In this document: positions 44,263-52,237 of the stretch, one piece after another
Position numbering within the stretch: position 1 is the first letter of the stretch
Layout: each line of letters opens with the position of its first letter
Assembly: GCF_014646095.1 (NCBI RefSeq)
Contig: NZ_BMMU01000014.1
Location: 1 to 64,000, forward strand
DNA length: 64,000 nucleotides
From: Streptomyces lacrimifluminis
GTDB lineage: Bacteria > Actinomycetota > Actinomycetes > Streptomycetales > Streptomycetaceae
Reading direction: 5' to 3'
Notes under the pieces: generated by a model
Database searches by the model: none
What the model saw: only the letters and a program-made list of their open reading frames with translations
Told to the model about the DNA's origin: nothing
Translations under genes and position numbers: made by a program

Positions 44263-45981
44263 ATGACTGAACCACCATCGGCGCCCCAGCCGAGATCCCC
44301 GTCCCACCCCCAGCCCGCCGTACTGGTCGTCGGCGCCGGCCCGACCGGTCTGACGGCCGCCCACCTTCTCGGCTCCCGGGGGGTACGGGTGCTGCTGGTC
44401 GAACGCAACACCACCACCAGCGACGCGGCCAAGGCGATCAGCCTCGACGACGAGTCCCTTCGCACCCTCCAGTCAGCCGGTCTCGACGAGGCGGTGTACC
44501 CGATCATCGTGCCGGGCACCGGGACCAGGTATTTCGGCGCTGACGGACGCCCCCTCGTGCACGCCCGGGGCGCCGGCGACCAGCGGTACGGCCACCCCTT
44601 CAAGAATCCCTTCGCCCAGCCCGACCTCGAACGGGTGCTGTGCGAGCAGCTGCGCCGCCTCCCGGACGTCGACGTCCGTTTCGACACCCGGCTGACGAAC
44701 CTCAGCCACCACTCCGACCGGGTGCGTGTCACCCTCCGGACCGGCGGCGAGGACGGCATCGTCGAGGAGGTGGACGTCTCCTACGTCCTCGGCTGCGACG
44801 GCGGCCGGAGCACCGTACGCGACCTGTTGTCCATCCCCATGCGGGGGCGCAGCTTCCCCGAGGTGTGGCTGGTGGCCGACACGCTGGAGGACGGCCACGA
44901 CCAGCGTTACGGCATGCACCACGGCGACCCCGAGCGGCCCGTCGTCATCGTGCCGGGCCGGGCCGGCCGCTGCCGCTACGAGTTCCTGCTCAGGCCGGGC
45001 GAGTGCGAGGCAGGCGCGCCCCCTATGTTCGAGCTGGTGCGTCAACTCCTGCGCCCCTACCGGGAGATCACGCCCGAACAGGTCGAGCGCTCGGTCGCCT
45101 ACAGCTTCCACGCACTCCTCGCCGACCGGTTGCGCGAGGGCCGCTGCTTCCTGCTCGGGGACGCAGCCCACATGATGCCCCCGTTCGCCGGGCAGGGTCT
45201 CAACTCCGGTGTCCGGGACGCGGCCAACCTCTGCTGGAAGATCTCCGAGGTCTGGGCGGGGAGGGCCGGTGACGCCCTGCTCGACACATACGACACCGAG
45301 CGCCGCCCGCATGCCCGAGCCGTGATCGACCTGTCCGTACGGCTCGGCCGGATCGTCATGACCACCAGCCGTCGCCGCGCCCGTCTGCGCGACCTGCTGG
45401 TGCGCACCGCCATGCGCACACCGCCCGGACGCAGGTACCTCACCGAGATGCGCTACCGCCCCGACACCCGCGTGCGTTCCGGTGCCGTCGTACGCCTCGC
45501 CGGCCCGCACCAGTCACTCGTCGGCACGCCGCTGCGCCAGCCCCGTGTGCTGCGCGCACCCCGGCACGAGGTCACCCGGCTCGACGACGTCCTCGGCCGG
45601 GGCTGGAGCCTGCTGGGCATCGGCGTGACCGAGGACGACTGGGCGACCGTCACCGTCAGGCCCGGCCTTCCCAAGGCCACTCTCGTGGACGTCTGCCTCG
45701 ACGACCGTGCGCCGCGGGACCACGTCGGCCGCACGGGGATCGCTGACGCCGACGGCCGCCTCGACGCCCTCTTCGCCGGGCTGGCCGGCCATTTCGTACT
45801 GGTGCGCCCGGACCGGCTGGTGGCCGCCGTGTTCAGCCCCGACCGGGCAGAGAGCGTTGCCACGGAGTTGACGCACTCGACCGGCGGCGGCACCGACAAC
45901 GACGCCTCCGCAGAGCCGGCTGTTGTCCCTTCCCTTCTCGAACCCCAAGCCCGGCCCCACATCCAGGGAGTACACCGATGA
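44263..45981 (+). CDS. FAD-dependent aromatic hydroxylase (MhpA-like)
   Basis: 572 residues. FAD site VLVVGAGPTGLTAAHLLGSR near residue 20, Asp-Gly motif VLGCDGGRSTVRDLLSIPMR, and second FAD motif CFLLGDAAHMMPPFAGQGLN. A thioredoxin-like C-terminal domain (about 440-560) is present. It resembles 3-(3-hydroxyphenyl)propanoate hydroxylase and relatives, which add a hydroxyl next to a phenolic OH. It starts 26 bases after the dioxygenase gene, and its stop overlaps the FAH start, so the three genes form one operon. It shares class but not close identity with the hydroxylase at 17248-18804. Confidence 0.9.
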   Translation: MTEPPSAPQPRSPSHPQPAVLVVGAGPTGLTAAHLLGSRGVRVLLVERNTTTSDAAKAISLDDESLRTLQSAGLDEAVYPIIVPGTGTRYFGADGRPLVHARGAGDQRYGHPFKNPFAQPDLERVLCEQLRRLPDVDVRFDTRLTNLSHHSDRVRVTLRTGGEDGIVEEVDVSYVLGCDGGRSTVRDLLSIPMRGRSFPEVWLVADTLEDGHDQRYGMHHGDPERPVVIVPGRAGRCRYEFLLRPGECEAGAPPMFELVRQLLRPYREITPEQVERSVAYSFHALLADRLREGRCFLLGDAAHMMPPFAGQGLNSGVRDAANLCWKISEVWAGRAGDALLDTYDTERRPHARAVIDLSVRLGRIVMTTSRRRARLRDLLVRTAMRTPPGRRYLTEMRYRPDTRVRSGAVVRLAGPHQSLVGTPLRQPRVLRAPRHEVTRLDDVLGRGWSLLGIGVTEDDWATVTVRPGLPKATLVDVCLDDRAPRDHVGRTGIADADGRLDALFAGLAGHFVLVRPDRLVAAVFSPDRAESVATELTHSTGGGTDNDASAEPAVVPSLLEPQARPHIQGVHR

Positions 45982-46820
45982 GGCTCAGCACCGTCCGTCT
46001 CGAGGACGGAGACCGCACCACGACGGCCGCCCGGCAGGACGGCGACGAGTTCGTCCTGCTGCCGTACACCGATGTCGGCGCCCTGCTCGCCTCCGGTGAG
46101 AACTGGCAGGAACGGGGTGCCTGGAACGGCGAGCGTGTCCCGCTCGACAAGGTGACCCTCGCCCCCGTCGTCCCACACCCGAACAAGATCGTCTGTCTCG
46201 GCCTCAACTACGCCACCCACATCAGGGAAATGGGCCGCCCGACGCCCACCCATCCCACCCTCTTCGCCAAGTTCGACGGCTCCCTGATCGGCGCCCAGGA
46301 CGACATCCGCATGCCGCCGATCAGCGACGATCTCGACTGGGAGGCCGAACTCGGCGTCGTCATCGGCCGCCCCGGCCGGCATGTCCCCCACCGTCGGGCC
46401 CTGGAACACGTCGCCGGCTACACCGTCGCCAACGACGTCACCGTCCGGGACTGGCAGCACCGCACCCGCGAGTTCCTCTCCGGCAAGACCTTCGAGGCCA
46501 CCACCCCCGTCGGGCCGACCCTCGTCACCCCCGACGAACTCCCGCCCGGCGCCTCCGGGTTGACCATCTCCTGCAGCGTCGACGGCCACACCATGCAGAA
46601 GTCCAACACCGCCGACCTGCTCTTCGACGTCGCCGACATCATCGCCTACGTCAGCACCATCATCACCCTCAAGCCCGGCGACCTGATCCTCACCGGAACC
46701 CCTGGCGGCGTCGGCGCCGGACGCGATCCCAAGGTCTTCCTGCAGCCGGGGCAGGAACTCCTCACCACCGTCGAAGGCATCGGCGAACTGCGCAACACCG
46801 TCGTCAAAGACAGCATGTGA
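45978..46820 (+). CDS. Fumarylacetoacetate-hydrolase-family enzyme
   Basis: 280 residues. An N-terminal small domain (1-65) precedes the FAH barrel. Metal ligands lie in LDWEAELGVVIGR (Glu-x-Glu) and NDVTVRDWQHR (Asp); KIVCLGLNYATHIREMGRPT and LILTGTPGGVGAGRDPKVFL are conserved family sequence. It would hydrolyse or decarboxylate a ring-opened dicarbonyl product. ATGA overlap (45978-45981) couples it to the hydroxylase. A degraded partial copy lies at 37506-37622. Confidence 0.9.
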   Translation: MRLSTVRLEDGDRTTTAARQDGDEFVLLPYTDVGALLASGENWQERGAWNGERVPLDKVTLAPVVPHPNKIVCLGLNYATHIREMGRPTPTHPTLFAKFDGSLIGAQDDIRMPPISDDLDWEAELGVVIGRPGRHVPHRRALEHVAGYTVANDVTVRDWQHRTREFLSGKTFEATTPVGPTLVTPDELPPGASGLTISCSVDGHTMQKSNTADLLFDVADIIAYVSTIITLKPGDLILTGTPGGVGAGRDPKVFLQPGQELLTTVEGIGELRNTVVKDSM

Positions 46821-46881
46821 ACGCGTGAAAGGCCCGCCCACCGCTTCCTGGAACCCCCACCCCACGACTACGGTGTCCGGC

Positions 46882-47670
46882 ATGTCAGGAACAACATCCC
46901 CCAACTACCGTGAGCGCAACTCCACCGCCGACCGGGCACTGGACATCCTGACCATGTTCGACGACACGCATCTCGTCGTCACGGGCACGGCGGTGGCGGA
47001 GCGGCTCGGCGTCGCACGGTCCACCGCGTACCGCTACCTCCAGAGCCTGGTGGCCGGGCGCTTCCTCGAAGAAGCGCCCGGCGGCGGGTTCCGCCTCGGC
47101 CTCCGGGTCCTGGAGATCGCACGACTGGCACGCCGCAGCTACGGACTGACCGAGATCGCCCTGCCGTCGATGCAGGAACTCTCAGAAGAAGTACACGAGA
47201 CCGTCCTGCTCACCCGGCGCACCGGGGACCTCGTCGTCTGCGTCGACCGCGCCGAAAGCGGAACCCGCGCCGTACGCATCTCCTACGAACGCGGCAGCAC
47301 CCTCCCCCTCAACGCCGGCGCCTCCGCCCTCGTCCTCCTCGCCTGGAGCCCCGAAGCGGAAGCCCGCCGACTGCTGGAAACCACCGAACTCCACCGCTTC
47401 ACCCCGGCCACCCTCACCGACGTAGACGCCCTCATGGAACGCCTCGCCCGGATCCGCCGCCTCGGCCACTCCATCACCCGCGGCGAACTCGACCCCGACA
47501 TCGTCGGCATCGCCGCCCCCATCACCACCCCCGACGGCCAGGTCACCGCCGCCGTGAGCATCGCCGCCCTCGCCTCCCGCATCTATCCGGAAGCGGAAAC
47601 CGAACTCGCCCAGAAAGTCCGCGTCACAGCGAACGAGATCAGCGAACGCCTCGCCCTCACCACAGACTGA
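46882..47670 (+). CDS. IclR family regulator, right border copy
   Basis: 262 residues, same layout as the copy at 37681. Bases 46897-47102 are identical to the other copy, then differences appear, many of them at third positions where this copy has more C. It starts 62 bases after the FAH gene and is probably in that transcript or has its own promoter. It is the better candidate for the original regulator, since the FAH gene next to it is intact. Confidence 0.9.
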   Translation: MSGTTSPNYRERNSTADRALDILTMFDDTHLVVTGTAVAERLGVARSTAYRYLQSLVAGRFLEEAPGGGFRLGLRVLEIARLARRSYGLTEIALPSMQELSEEVHETVLLTRRTGDLVVCVDRAESGTRAVRISYERGSTLPLNAGASALVLLAWSPEAEARRLLETTELHRFTPATLTDVDALMERLARIRRLGHSITRGELDPDIVGIAAPITTPDGQVTAAVSIAALASRIYPEAETELAQKVRVTANEISERLALTTD

Positions 47671-48057
47671 CCAGGTCGTCGCCGAACGGCCACCAGGGCC
47701 TGCGACCGGTGGAGCGACTGCCTCGACGAGCTGTGGGTGCCGCGTTCGCGGCCGGACGGCGGCCCGAACCGGTCCTCGGCGCGGCACCCGTCGTCCACGT
47801 GCGAGTCGCTCACGGACCCGCAACAGCCCCGCAGCACACCGTGATCGCCGGCGACCACCCTGGCCGACGGTCGGCAGAGCCACGACATCCCTGCGCCACA
47901 AGGATGACCCGTAGGGCTGCCCGGCTGGTACCGCGGTACCAGCCGGGCAGCCAAGATTCTCCTGTGGTCCCAGAGGTCCGGGCCGCGACGCCCGTAACTT
48001 CGAACACAGATGCCGCGCTGCGTTCGCGGCCGCGTTCGAAGCGAGAAGGGCCTTCCC
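47671..48057. other. Intergenic region with a long palindrome
   Basis: No gene is supported between the IclR and ABC genes. The only striking element is the palindrome at 47915-47952. Confidence 0.5.
47915..47952. terminator. Perfect 38-bp palindrome
   Basis: The 19-base left arm GGCTGCCCGGCTGGTACCG is followed at once by its exact inverse complement. In RNA it would form a very stable hairpin with a tiny loop. It lies 245 bases after the IclR gene and about 105 bases before the ABC gene. It could be a terminator, an attenuator or a protein-binding site; no U-tract is seen. Confidence 0.5.
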
Positions 48058-48987
48058 ATGATCGAAGCACGTGAACTCACGAAGCGGTACGGGGACAAGA
48101 CGGTCGTCGACCACTTGAGCTTCATCGTCAAGCCGGGTGAGGTGACCGGCTTCCTGGGCCCCAACGGCGCGGGCAAGTCCACCACCATGCGCATGATCAT
48201 CGGTTTGGACTCGCCCACCGCGGGTTCGGTCACCGTCAACGGCAAGTCCTACGCCAGGCACGCCGCTCCGCTCCAGGAGATCGGCACCCTGCTGGAGGCC
48301 AAATCCGTCCACCCGGGCCGTACCGCGTTCAACCACTTGATGGCGCTCGCGCACACCCACGGCATTTCGCGCCGACGGGTCGACGAGGTCATCGAGCTGG
48401 CCGGACTGACCAGCGTGGCCGGCCAACGGGTGGGGGCCTTCTCCCTGGGCATGGGCCAGCGGCTCGGCATCGCCTCTGCCCTGCTCGGCGACCCGGCCAT
48501 CGTGATGCTCGACGAACCGGTCAACGGTCTCGACCCCGAGGGCGTGCTGTGGGTACGCAACCTGCTGCGCGGCCTGGCCGACGAGGGCCGTGCCGTGATG
48601 CTCTCCTCCCATCTGATGAGCGAGACCGCGCTGATCGCCGACCACCTGGTGATCATCGGACGCGGCCGGCTGCTCGCGGACACCACGGTCGACGACTTCA
48701 CCCGCGAGGCAGGCGGCTCCGGCGTGAAGGTCGCCACCACCGAAGCCGTGAAACTGCGTTCGCTGCTGGCCGGCCCGGAGGTCACGATCAGCTCCTCCTC
48801 CGCCGAGGAACTGGTGGTCGTAGGACGTGACGCCCGGGAGATCGGGGTGATCGCCGCTCAGCACGGGGTGGCACTGTACGAACTCACCCCGCAGGCCGTC
48901 TCCTTGGAGACGGCCTTCATGGAACTCACCCACGACGCCGTGGAGTACCAGAGCGCTCCCGCCGACACCGAGCGAAAGGCCGCCTGA
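48058..48987 (+). CDS. ABC transporter ATP-binding protein
   Basis: 309 residues. Walker A GPNGAGKST, signature FSLGMGQRLGIASAL (LGMGQ in place of LSGGQ, usual for this subgroup), Walker B AIVMLDEPVNGLDPEG, switch His in MLSSHLMSE. A C-terminal domain of about 90 residues follows, as in DrrA/CcmA-like exporters. It powers the overlapping permease (stop and start share a base at 48987). ATG 48058 follows GAGAAGGG. Confidence 0.93.
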   Translation: MIEARELTKRYGDKTVVDHLSFIVKPGEVTGFLGPNGAGKSTTMRMIIGLDSPTAGSVTVNGKSYARHAAPLQEIGTLLEAKSVHPGRTAFNHLMALAHTHGISRRRVDEVIELAGLTSVAGQRVGAFSLGMGQRLGIASALLGDPAIVMLDEPVNGLDPEGVLWVRNLLRGLADEGRAVMLSSHLMSETALIADHLVIIGRGRLLADTTVDDFTREAGGSGVKVATTEAVKLRSLLAGPEVTISSSSAEELVVVGRDAREIGVIAAQHGVALYELTPQAVSLETAFMELTHDAVEYQSAPADTERKAA

Positions 48988-49817
48988 TGACCTCCACCAC
49001 CCTCGCCCCGGAATTCTCCGGCACGCCGGTTCGCACAGTGACCAGCCGCCGGGTGCTGCGCTCGGAGTGGGCCAAGTTCTGGTCGCTGCGCTCGAGTTGG
49101 ATCACCTTGGCCGTCGGCGTGGTCCTGCTGATCGTTTTCGGCGCGATCGCGTCCGCGACCTACAGTCCGGACGCCGCGACGAATCAGGGGCCAGGTCCGA
49201 GCACCGGCATCAGCGACGCGGTGAGTCTGGCCCTGACCGGCGTGACCTTCGCGTCGCTCGCCGTGGGCGTACTCGGCGTGCTGCTGTCCGCCGGCGAGTA
49301 CAGCACCGGCATGATCCGCTCCACCCTCGCCGCGGTGCCACGCCGACTGCCCGTGCTCTGGGCGAAGAGCGCCGTGATCGGGCCGATCGCACTGATCCTC
49401 ACCACGATCGCCGCGCTGGCGGCGTTCCAGCTGGGCACACTGGGCCTGGACGGCGAGAAGATCGCGCTCTCCCTGAGTGACGACGGTGTGCTGCGCAGCC
49501 TGGCCGGCGCCGGGGTCTATCTCGCTCTGGTCGCCGTCTTCGGCGTGGCGCTGGGGATGCTGCTGCGCTCCTCCGCCGGAGCCATCGCCGCCCTGGTCGG
49601 TATCCTTCTCATCCTCCCCGGCCTCGCCTCGCTGCTGCCCGACTCGCTGTACGACAACATCAACCCCTACTTCCCCGGCAACGCGGGCTCGGCTGTCTAC
49701 GCCCTGCACCAGTCCTCCGACTCCCTGTCGCCCGGAACGGGACTCGCGGTCTTCGCCGGCTGGGTGGCCCTGACCCTCGCCGGTGCGGCCTTCCGCCTGG
49801 TCCGGACCGACGCCTGA
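48987..49817 (+). CDS. ABC-2 type permease
   Basis: 276 residues with six likely membrane helices, starting at about residue 40 (SWITLAVGVVLLIVFGAIAS). FASLAVGVLGVLLSAGEYST precedes GMIRSTLAAVPRRLPVLWAK, the coupling helix region common in ABC-2 permeases. With the ATPase it forms a small exporter; substrate unknown. The two-component genes that follow on the same strand suggest a stress-induced efflux of a lipid-active compound or antibiotic. Confidence 0.88.
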   Translation: MTSTTLAPEFSGTPVRTVTSRRVLRSEWAKFWSLRSSWITLAVGVVLLIVFGAIASATYSPDAATNQGPGPSTGISDAVSLALTGVTFASLAVGVLGVLLSAGEYSTGMIRSTLAAVPRRLPVLWAKSAVIGPIALILTTIAALAAFQLGTLGLDGEKIALSLSDDGVLRSLAGAGVYLALVAVFGVALGMLLRSSAGAIAALVGILLILPGLASLLPDSLYDNINPYFPGNAGSAVYALHQSSDSLSPGTGLAVFAGWVALTLAGAAFRLVRTDA

Positions 49818-49836
49818 GCTGCGAGGACCAGGGACA

Positions 49837-51216
49837 ATGAGGTCCATGAGTCCACAGCGCGCGGCAGCCGCCGCGCCGACCGCCCGGAGGGCACTCCCGC
49901 CGTCCTCCGGGCTCGACGATGCCTGGGCACACCCGCTCCTGGGCCGTCTGCTGCGCGGACAGACCCGCCATCGCGAACTGGACGTACGCCATCCATGGCT
50001 GCTCGACACCGCGGTGGTACTGATCGTCGCCCTCGTCAGCCTGCCCGACCTGCTCTCCCCCGACAGCAACGGCCCCTTCGGGGAGGCGAGCAGCCGCGGT
50101 CAGCTTCCGACCGCCGTCATGTGCGCGTTCGCCATCGCGCTCGTCGTGCCCCTGTGGTGGCGCCGCCGGGCCCCGGCCATCAGCTTCTTCGTGATCCTGC
50201 TGGTGTCCATGGTCCAGTGGTCGCTGGGTGTCTGGCAGCAAGCCGGCGTCAGCGCCCTCATCACCCTGTACACCCTGGCGGTGCGCGGTTCCCTGCGCGT
50301 GCTCGGCTGGGCCGTCGCGCTCACCTTCGTCAGCCTCACCCTGGCGGTCTTCCTCCTGCTGAAACAGGTCGAACACCCGCTCCTCGGCCTGTTCTTCCTC
50401 CTGGGAACGACGACAGCGGCCGTCGCCATCGGCCTGACCCTGCGCATCCGCCGCATGTACCTGGCCGCGCTGGAGGACCGCGCCACCCGTCTGGAGATCG
50501 AGCGCGACCAACGCGTCCGGCTCACCGCCGCCGCCGAACGCGCCCGGGTCGCCCGGGAGATGCACGACATCGTCGGCCACAACCTCTCCGTCATGGTCAG
50601 CGTCGCCGACGGCGCCGCCACCCTGGCCGCCAACCGCAACGAGCAGTCCGCCGAGGCCCTGCGCATCCTCGGCGACACCGGGCGCCAGGCCATGGGCGAA
50701 CTGCGCCGTGTGCTGGGCGTACTGCGCCAGGAACAGGAGCACGAACGGCTGCTCGGTCCGCAGCCGGGCATCCGTGACCTGGACCCGCTCCTGACACGGG
50801 TCCGCGCGGCGGGACTGAGTGTGACCTACCGGACCGAGGGTTCACTCGACTCGCTCGGCATCGGTGTGCAGCTCACCGTGTACCGCGTCGTCCAGGAGGC
50901 GTTGACCAACACGCTCAGACACGCCGGGCCGGGCTCCACCGCCGAGGTCGCCGTGGCCGCCGCAGCCGGCCGGCTGCGCATCCGGGTCACCGACACCGGA
51001 ACAGCGCCGGGGACCCCCGTACGCGAAGTGCCGGGGTCCCAGGCCGGCGTCGACTCCGGTCACGGCCTCGTCGGAATCCGGCAGCGGGCAGCCATGTACG
51101 GCGGTGACGTCACCGCCGGCCCCCGTGACACCGGACCCGGCTGGCTCGTGGACGTCGTGCTCGACCTGCCATCCTCCGCGCCCACCATGCCTGTGTCGGG
51201 AGAGCAGCTGCCGTGA
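49837..51216 (+). CDS. Sensor histidine kinase next to an ABC exporter
   Basis: About 459 residues. Four to six membrane helices in the first half (for example TAVVLIVALVSLPDLLS and ALVVPLWWRRRAPAISFFVI) with short loops. HisKA_3 box ARVAREMHDIVGHNLSVMVS with the phospho-His, and ATPase motifs VVQEALTNTLRHAGPG, DTGTAPG, GHGLVGIRQRA. Such intramembrane kinases paired with ABC-2 exporters often sense membrane-active antibiotics. Start at ATG 49837 or 49846. The GTGA overlap couples it to the regulator. Confidence 0.9.
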   Translation: MRSMSPQRAAAAAPTARRALPPSSGLDDAWAHPLLGRLLRGQTRHRELDVRHPWLLDTAVVLIVALVSLPDLLSPDSNGPFGEASSRGQLPTAVMCAFAIALVVPLWWRRRAPAISFFVILLVSMVQWSLGVWQQAGVSALITLYTLAVRGSLRVLGWAVALTFVSLTLAVFLLLKQVEHPLLGLFFLLGTTTAAVAIGLTLRIRRMYLAALEDRATRLEIERDQRVRLTAAAERARVAREMHDIVGHNLSVMVSVADGAATLAANRNEQSAEALRILGDTGRQAMGELRRVLGVLRQEQEHERLLGPQPGIRDLDPLLTRVRAAGLSVTYRTEGSLDSLGIGVQLTVYRVVQEALTNTLRHAGPGSTAEVAVAAAAGRLRIRVTDTGTAPGTPVREVPGSQAGVDSGHGLVGIRQRAAMYGGDVTAGPRDTGPGWLVDVVLDLPSSAPTMPVSGEQLP

Positions 51217-51881
51217 CCACCGTGCTGATCGCCGACGACCAGCCCCTGCAACGCATGGGGTTCCGCATGCTCCTGGAGGGCACACCCGGACTGACCCCGG
51301 TCGGCGAGGCCGGGCACGGGGCCGAGGCCGTCCGTCTGGCCGCGGAACTCCGCCCCGATGTCGTCCTCATGGACATCCGCATGCCCGGCATGGACGGTCT
51401 GGAGGCCACCCGCCGGATCATCGCCGCCGGCGGCCGTACGCGCGTGCTCATCGTGACCACCTTCGACCTCGACGAGTACGCCTACGAAGGACTGCGGTCA
51501 GGCGCCAGCGGCTTCCTGCTCAAGGACGCCCGCCCCGAGGAACTCATCGCGGGTATCCACGCGGTGGCGACCGGCGACGCCGTCGTGGCCCCGAGCCTGA
51601 CCCGGCGGCTCCTGGACGCCTACGCCCACCAGGTGCTCGCCCCGCCCGGCGTCCCGGAGGCCGAGGACTCCCGGCTGCGGACGCTCAGCGACCGCGAACG
51701 AGAGGTCCTGGTCGCCATCGGCCAGGGCTGGACGAACACCGAGATCGCCGAACGGCTCGTCCTCACCGAGTCCACGGTGAAGAAGCATGTCGGCCGGGTC
51801 CTGGCCAAGATCGGGGCGCGCGACCGCATCCAGGCCGTGATCATGGCGTACGACGCCGGACTGGTCAGGGCCAAGCCGTAG
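51213..51881 (+). CDS. NarL/LuxR-type response regulator
   Basis: 222 residues. Receiver domain with ADDQPLQRMGFRMLLEGTPG, Asp in VVLMDIRMPGMDGLEATRRI and Lys in FLLKDARPEELIAGI. LuxR helix-turn-helix: LSDREREVLVAIGQGWTNTE and IAERLVLTESTVKKHVGRVL. It overlaps the kinase gene by four bases (GTGA). It likely controls the exporter genes upstream. Confidence 0.93.
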   Translation: MTTVLIADDQPLQRMGFRMLLEGTPGLTPVGEAGHGAEAVRLAAELRPDVVLMDIRMPGMDGLEATRRIIAAGGRTRVLIVTTFDLDEYAYEGLRSGASGFLLKDARPEELIAGIHAVATGDAVVAPSLTRRLLDAYAHQVLAPPGVPEAEDSRLRTLSDREREVLVAIGQGWTNTEIAERLVLTESTVKKHVGRVLAKIGARDRIQAVIMAYDAGLVRAKP

Positions 51882-51898
51882 CCCGCTGACGTCGCCAG

Positions 51899-52237
51899 TC
51901 AGGGCCGAGCAGCGGAGCGGCTGTCGGGGTGGATGGGAAGGATCTGATCGAGACCCACGATGCGCAGCACCCGCAGAGTGTGATCAGGCACGGCTGCCAG
52001 GGCGATGTCCGACTGGGCCGCGTGGGCGTGGTTGCGGGCTGCGATCAGGGTGGTGAGTCCGCTTGAGTCGCAGAATTCCATGCCGGCCAGGTCCAGGACG
52101 AGGCGCTGGCCCGGCTGGAGGGTGAGCGTGGTGAGCAGCTCTCGTAGTGCGGGGGCGCTCGTGTAGTCGAGTTCGCCGGTGATCTCCAGAACGGGACCGG
52201 TGGCGGCGTCTCGGGTGGTGATCTTCAGCGGGCTCAT
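51899..52237 (-). CDS. STAS-domain anti-anti-sigma factor (RsbV-like)
   Basis: 112 residues, a single STAS domain: VLEITGELDYTSAPALREL, then LVLDLAGMEFCDSSGLTTLI. The Ser pair at 58-59 is the site that an RsbW-type kinase would phosphorylate. When dephosphorylated by the PP2C encoded upstream, it would bind the anti-sigma kinase and free a SigB-like factor. The ATG overlaps the stop of the phosphatase gene (52234-52237). Last gene of the operon. Confidence 0.92.
   Translation of the reverse strand: MSPLKITTRDAATGPVLEITGELDYTSAPALRELLTTLTLQPGQRLVLDLAGMEFCDSSGLTTLIAARNHAHAAQSDIALAAVPDHTLRVLRIVGLDQILPIHPDSRSAARP

Noticed and set aside
45453..46904. A 483-codon open frame on the minus strand
   Set aside because: Antisense to the hydroxylase and FAH genes; composition is Gly/Asp/Val-rich without motifs.
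48058..51881. An antibiotic biosynthesis cluster around the ABC exporter
   Set aside because: Only exporter and two-component genes are present; no synthetase, lanthipeptide or polyketide genes are in the window.
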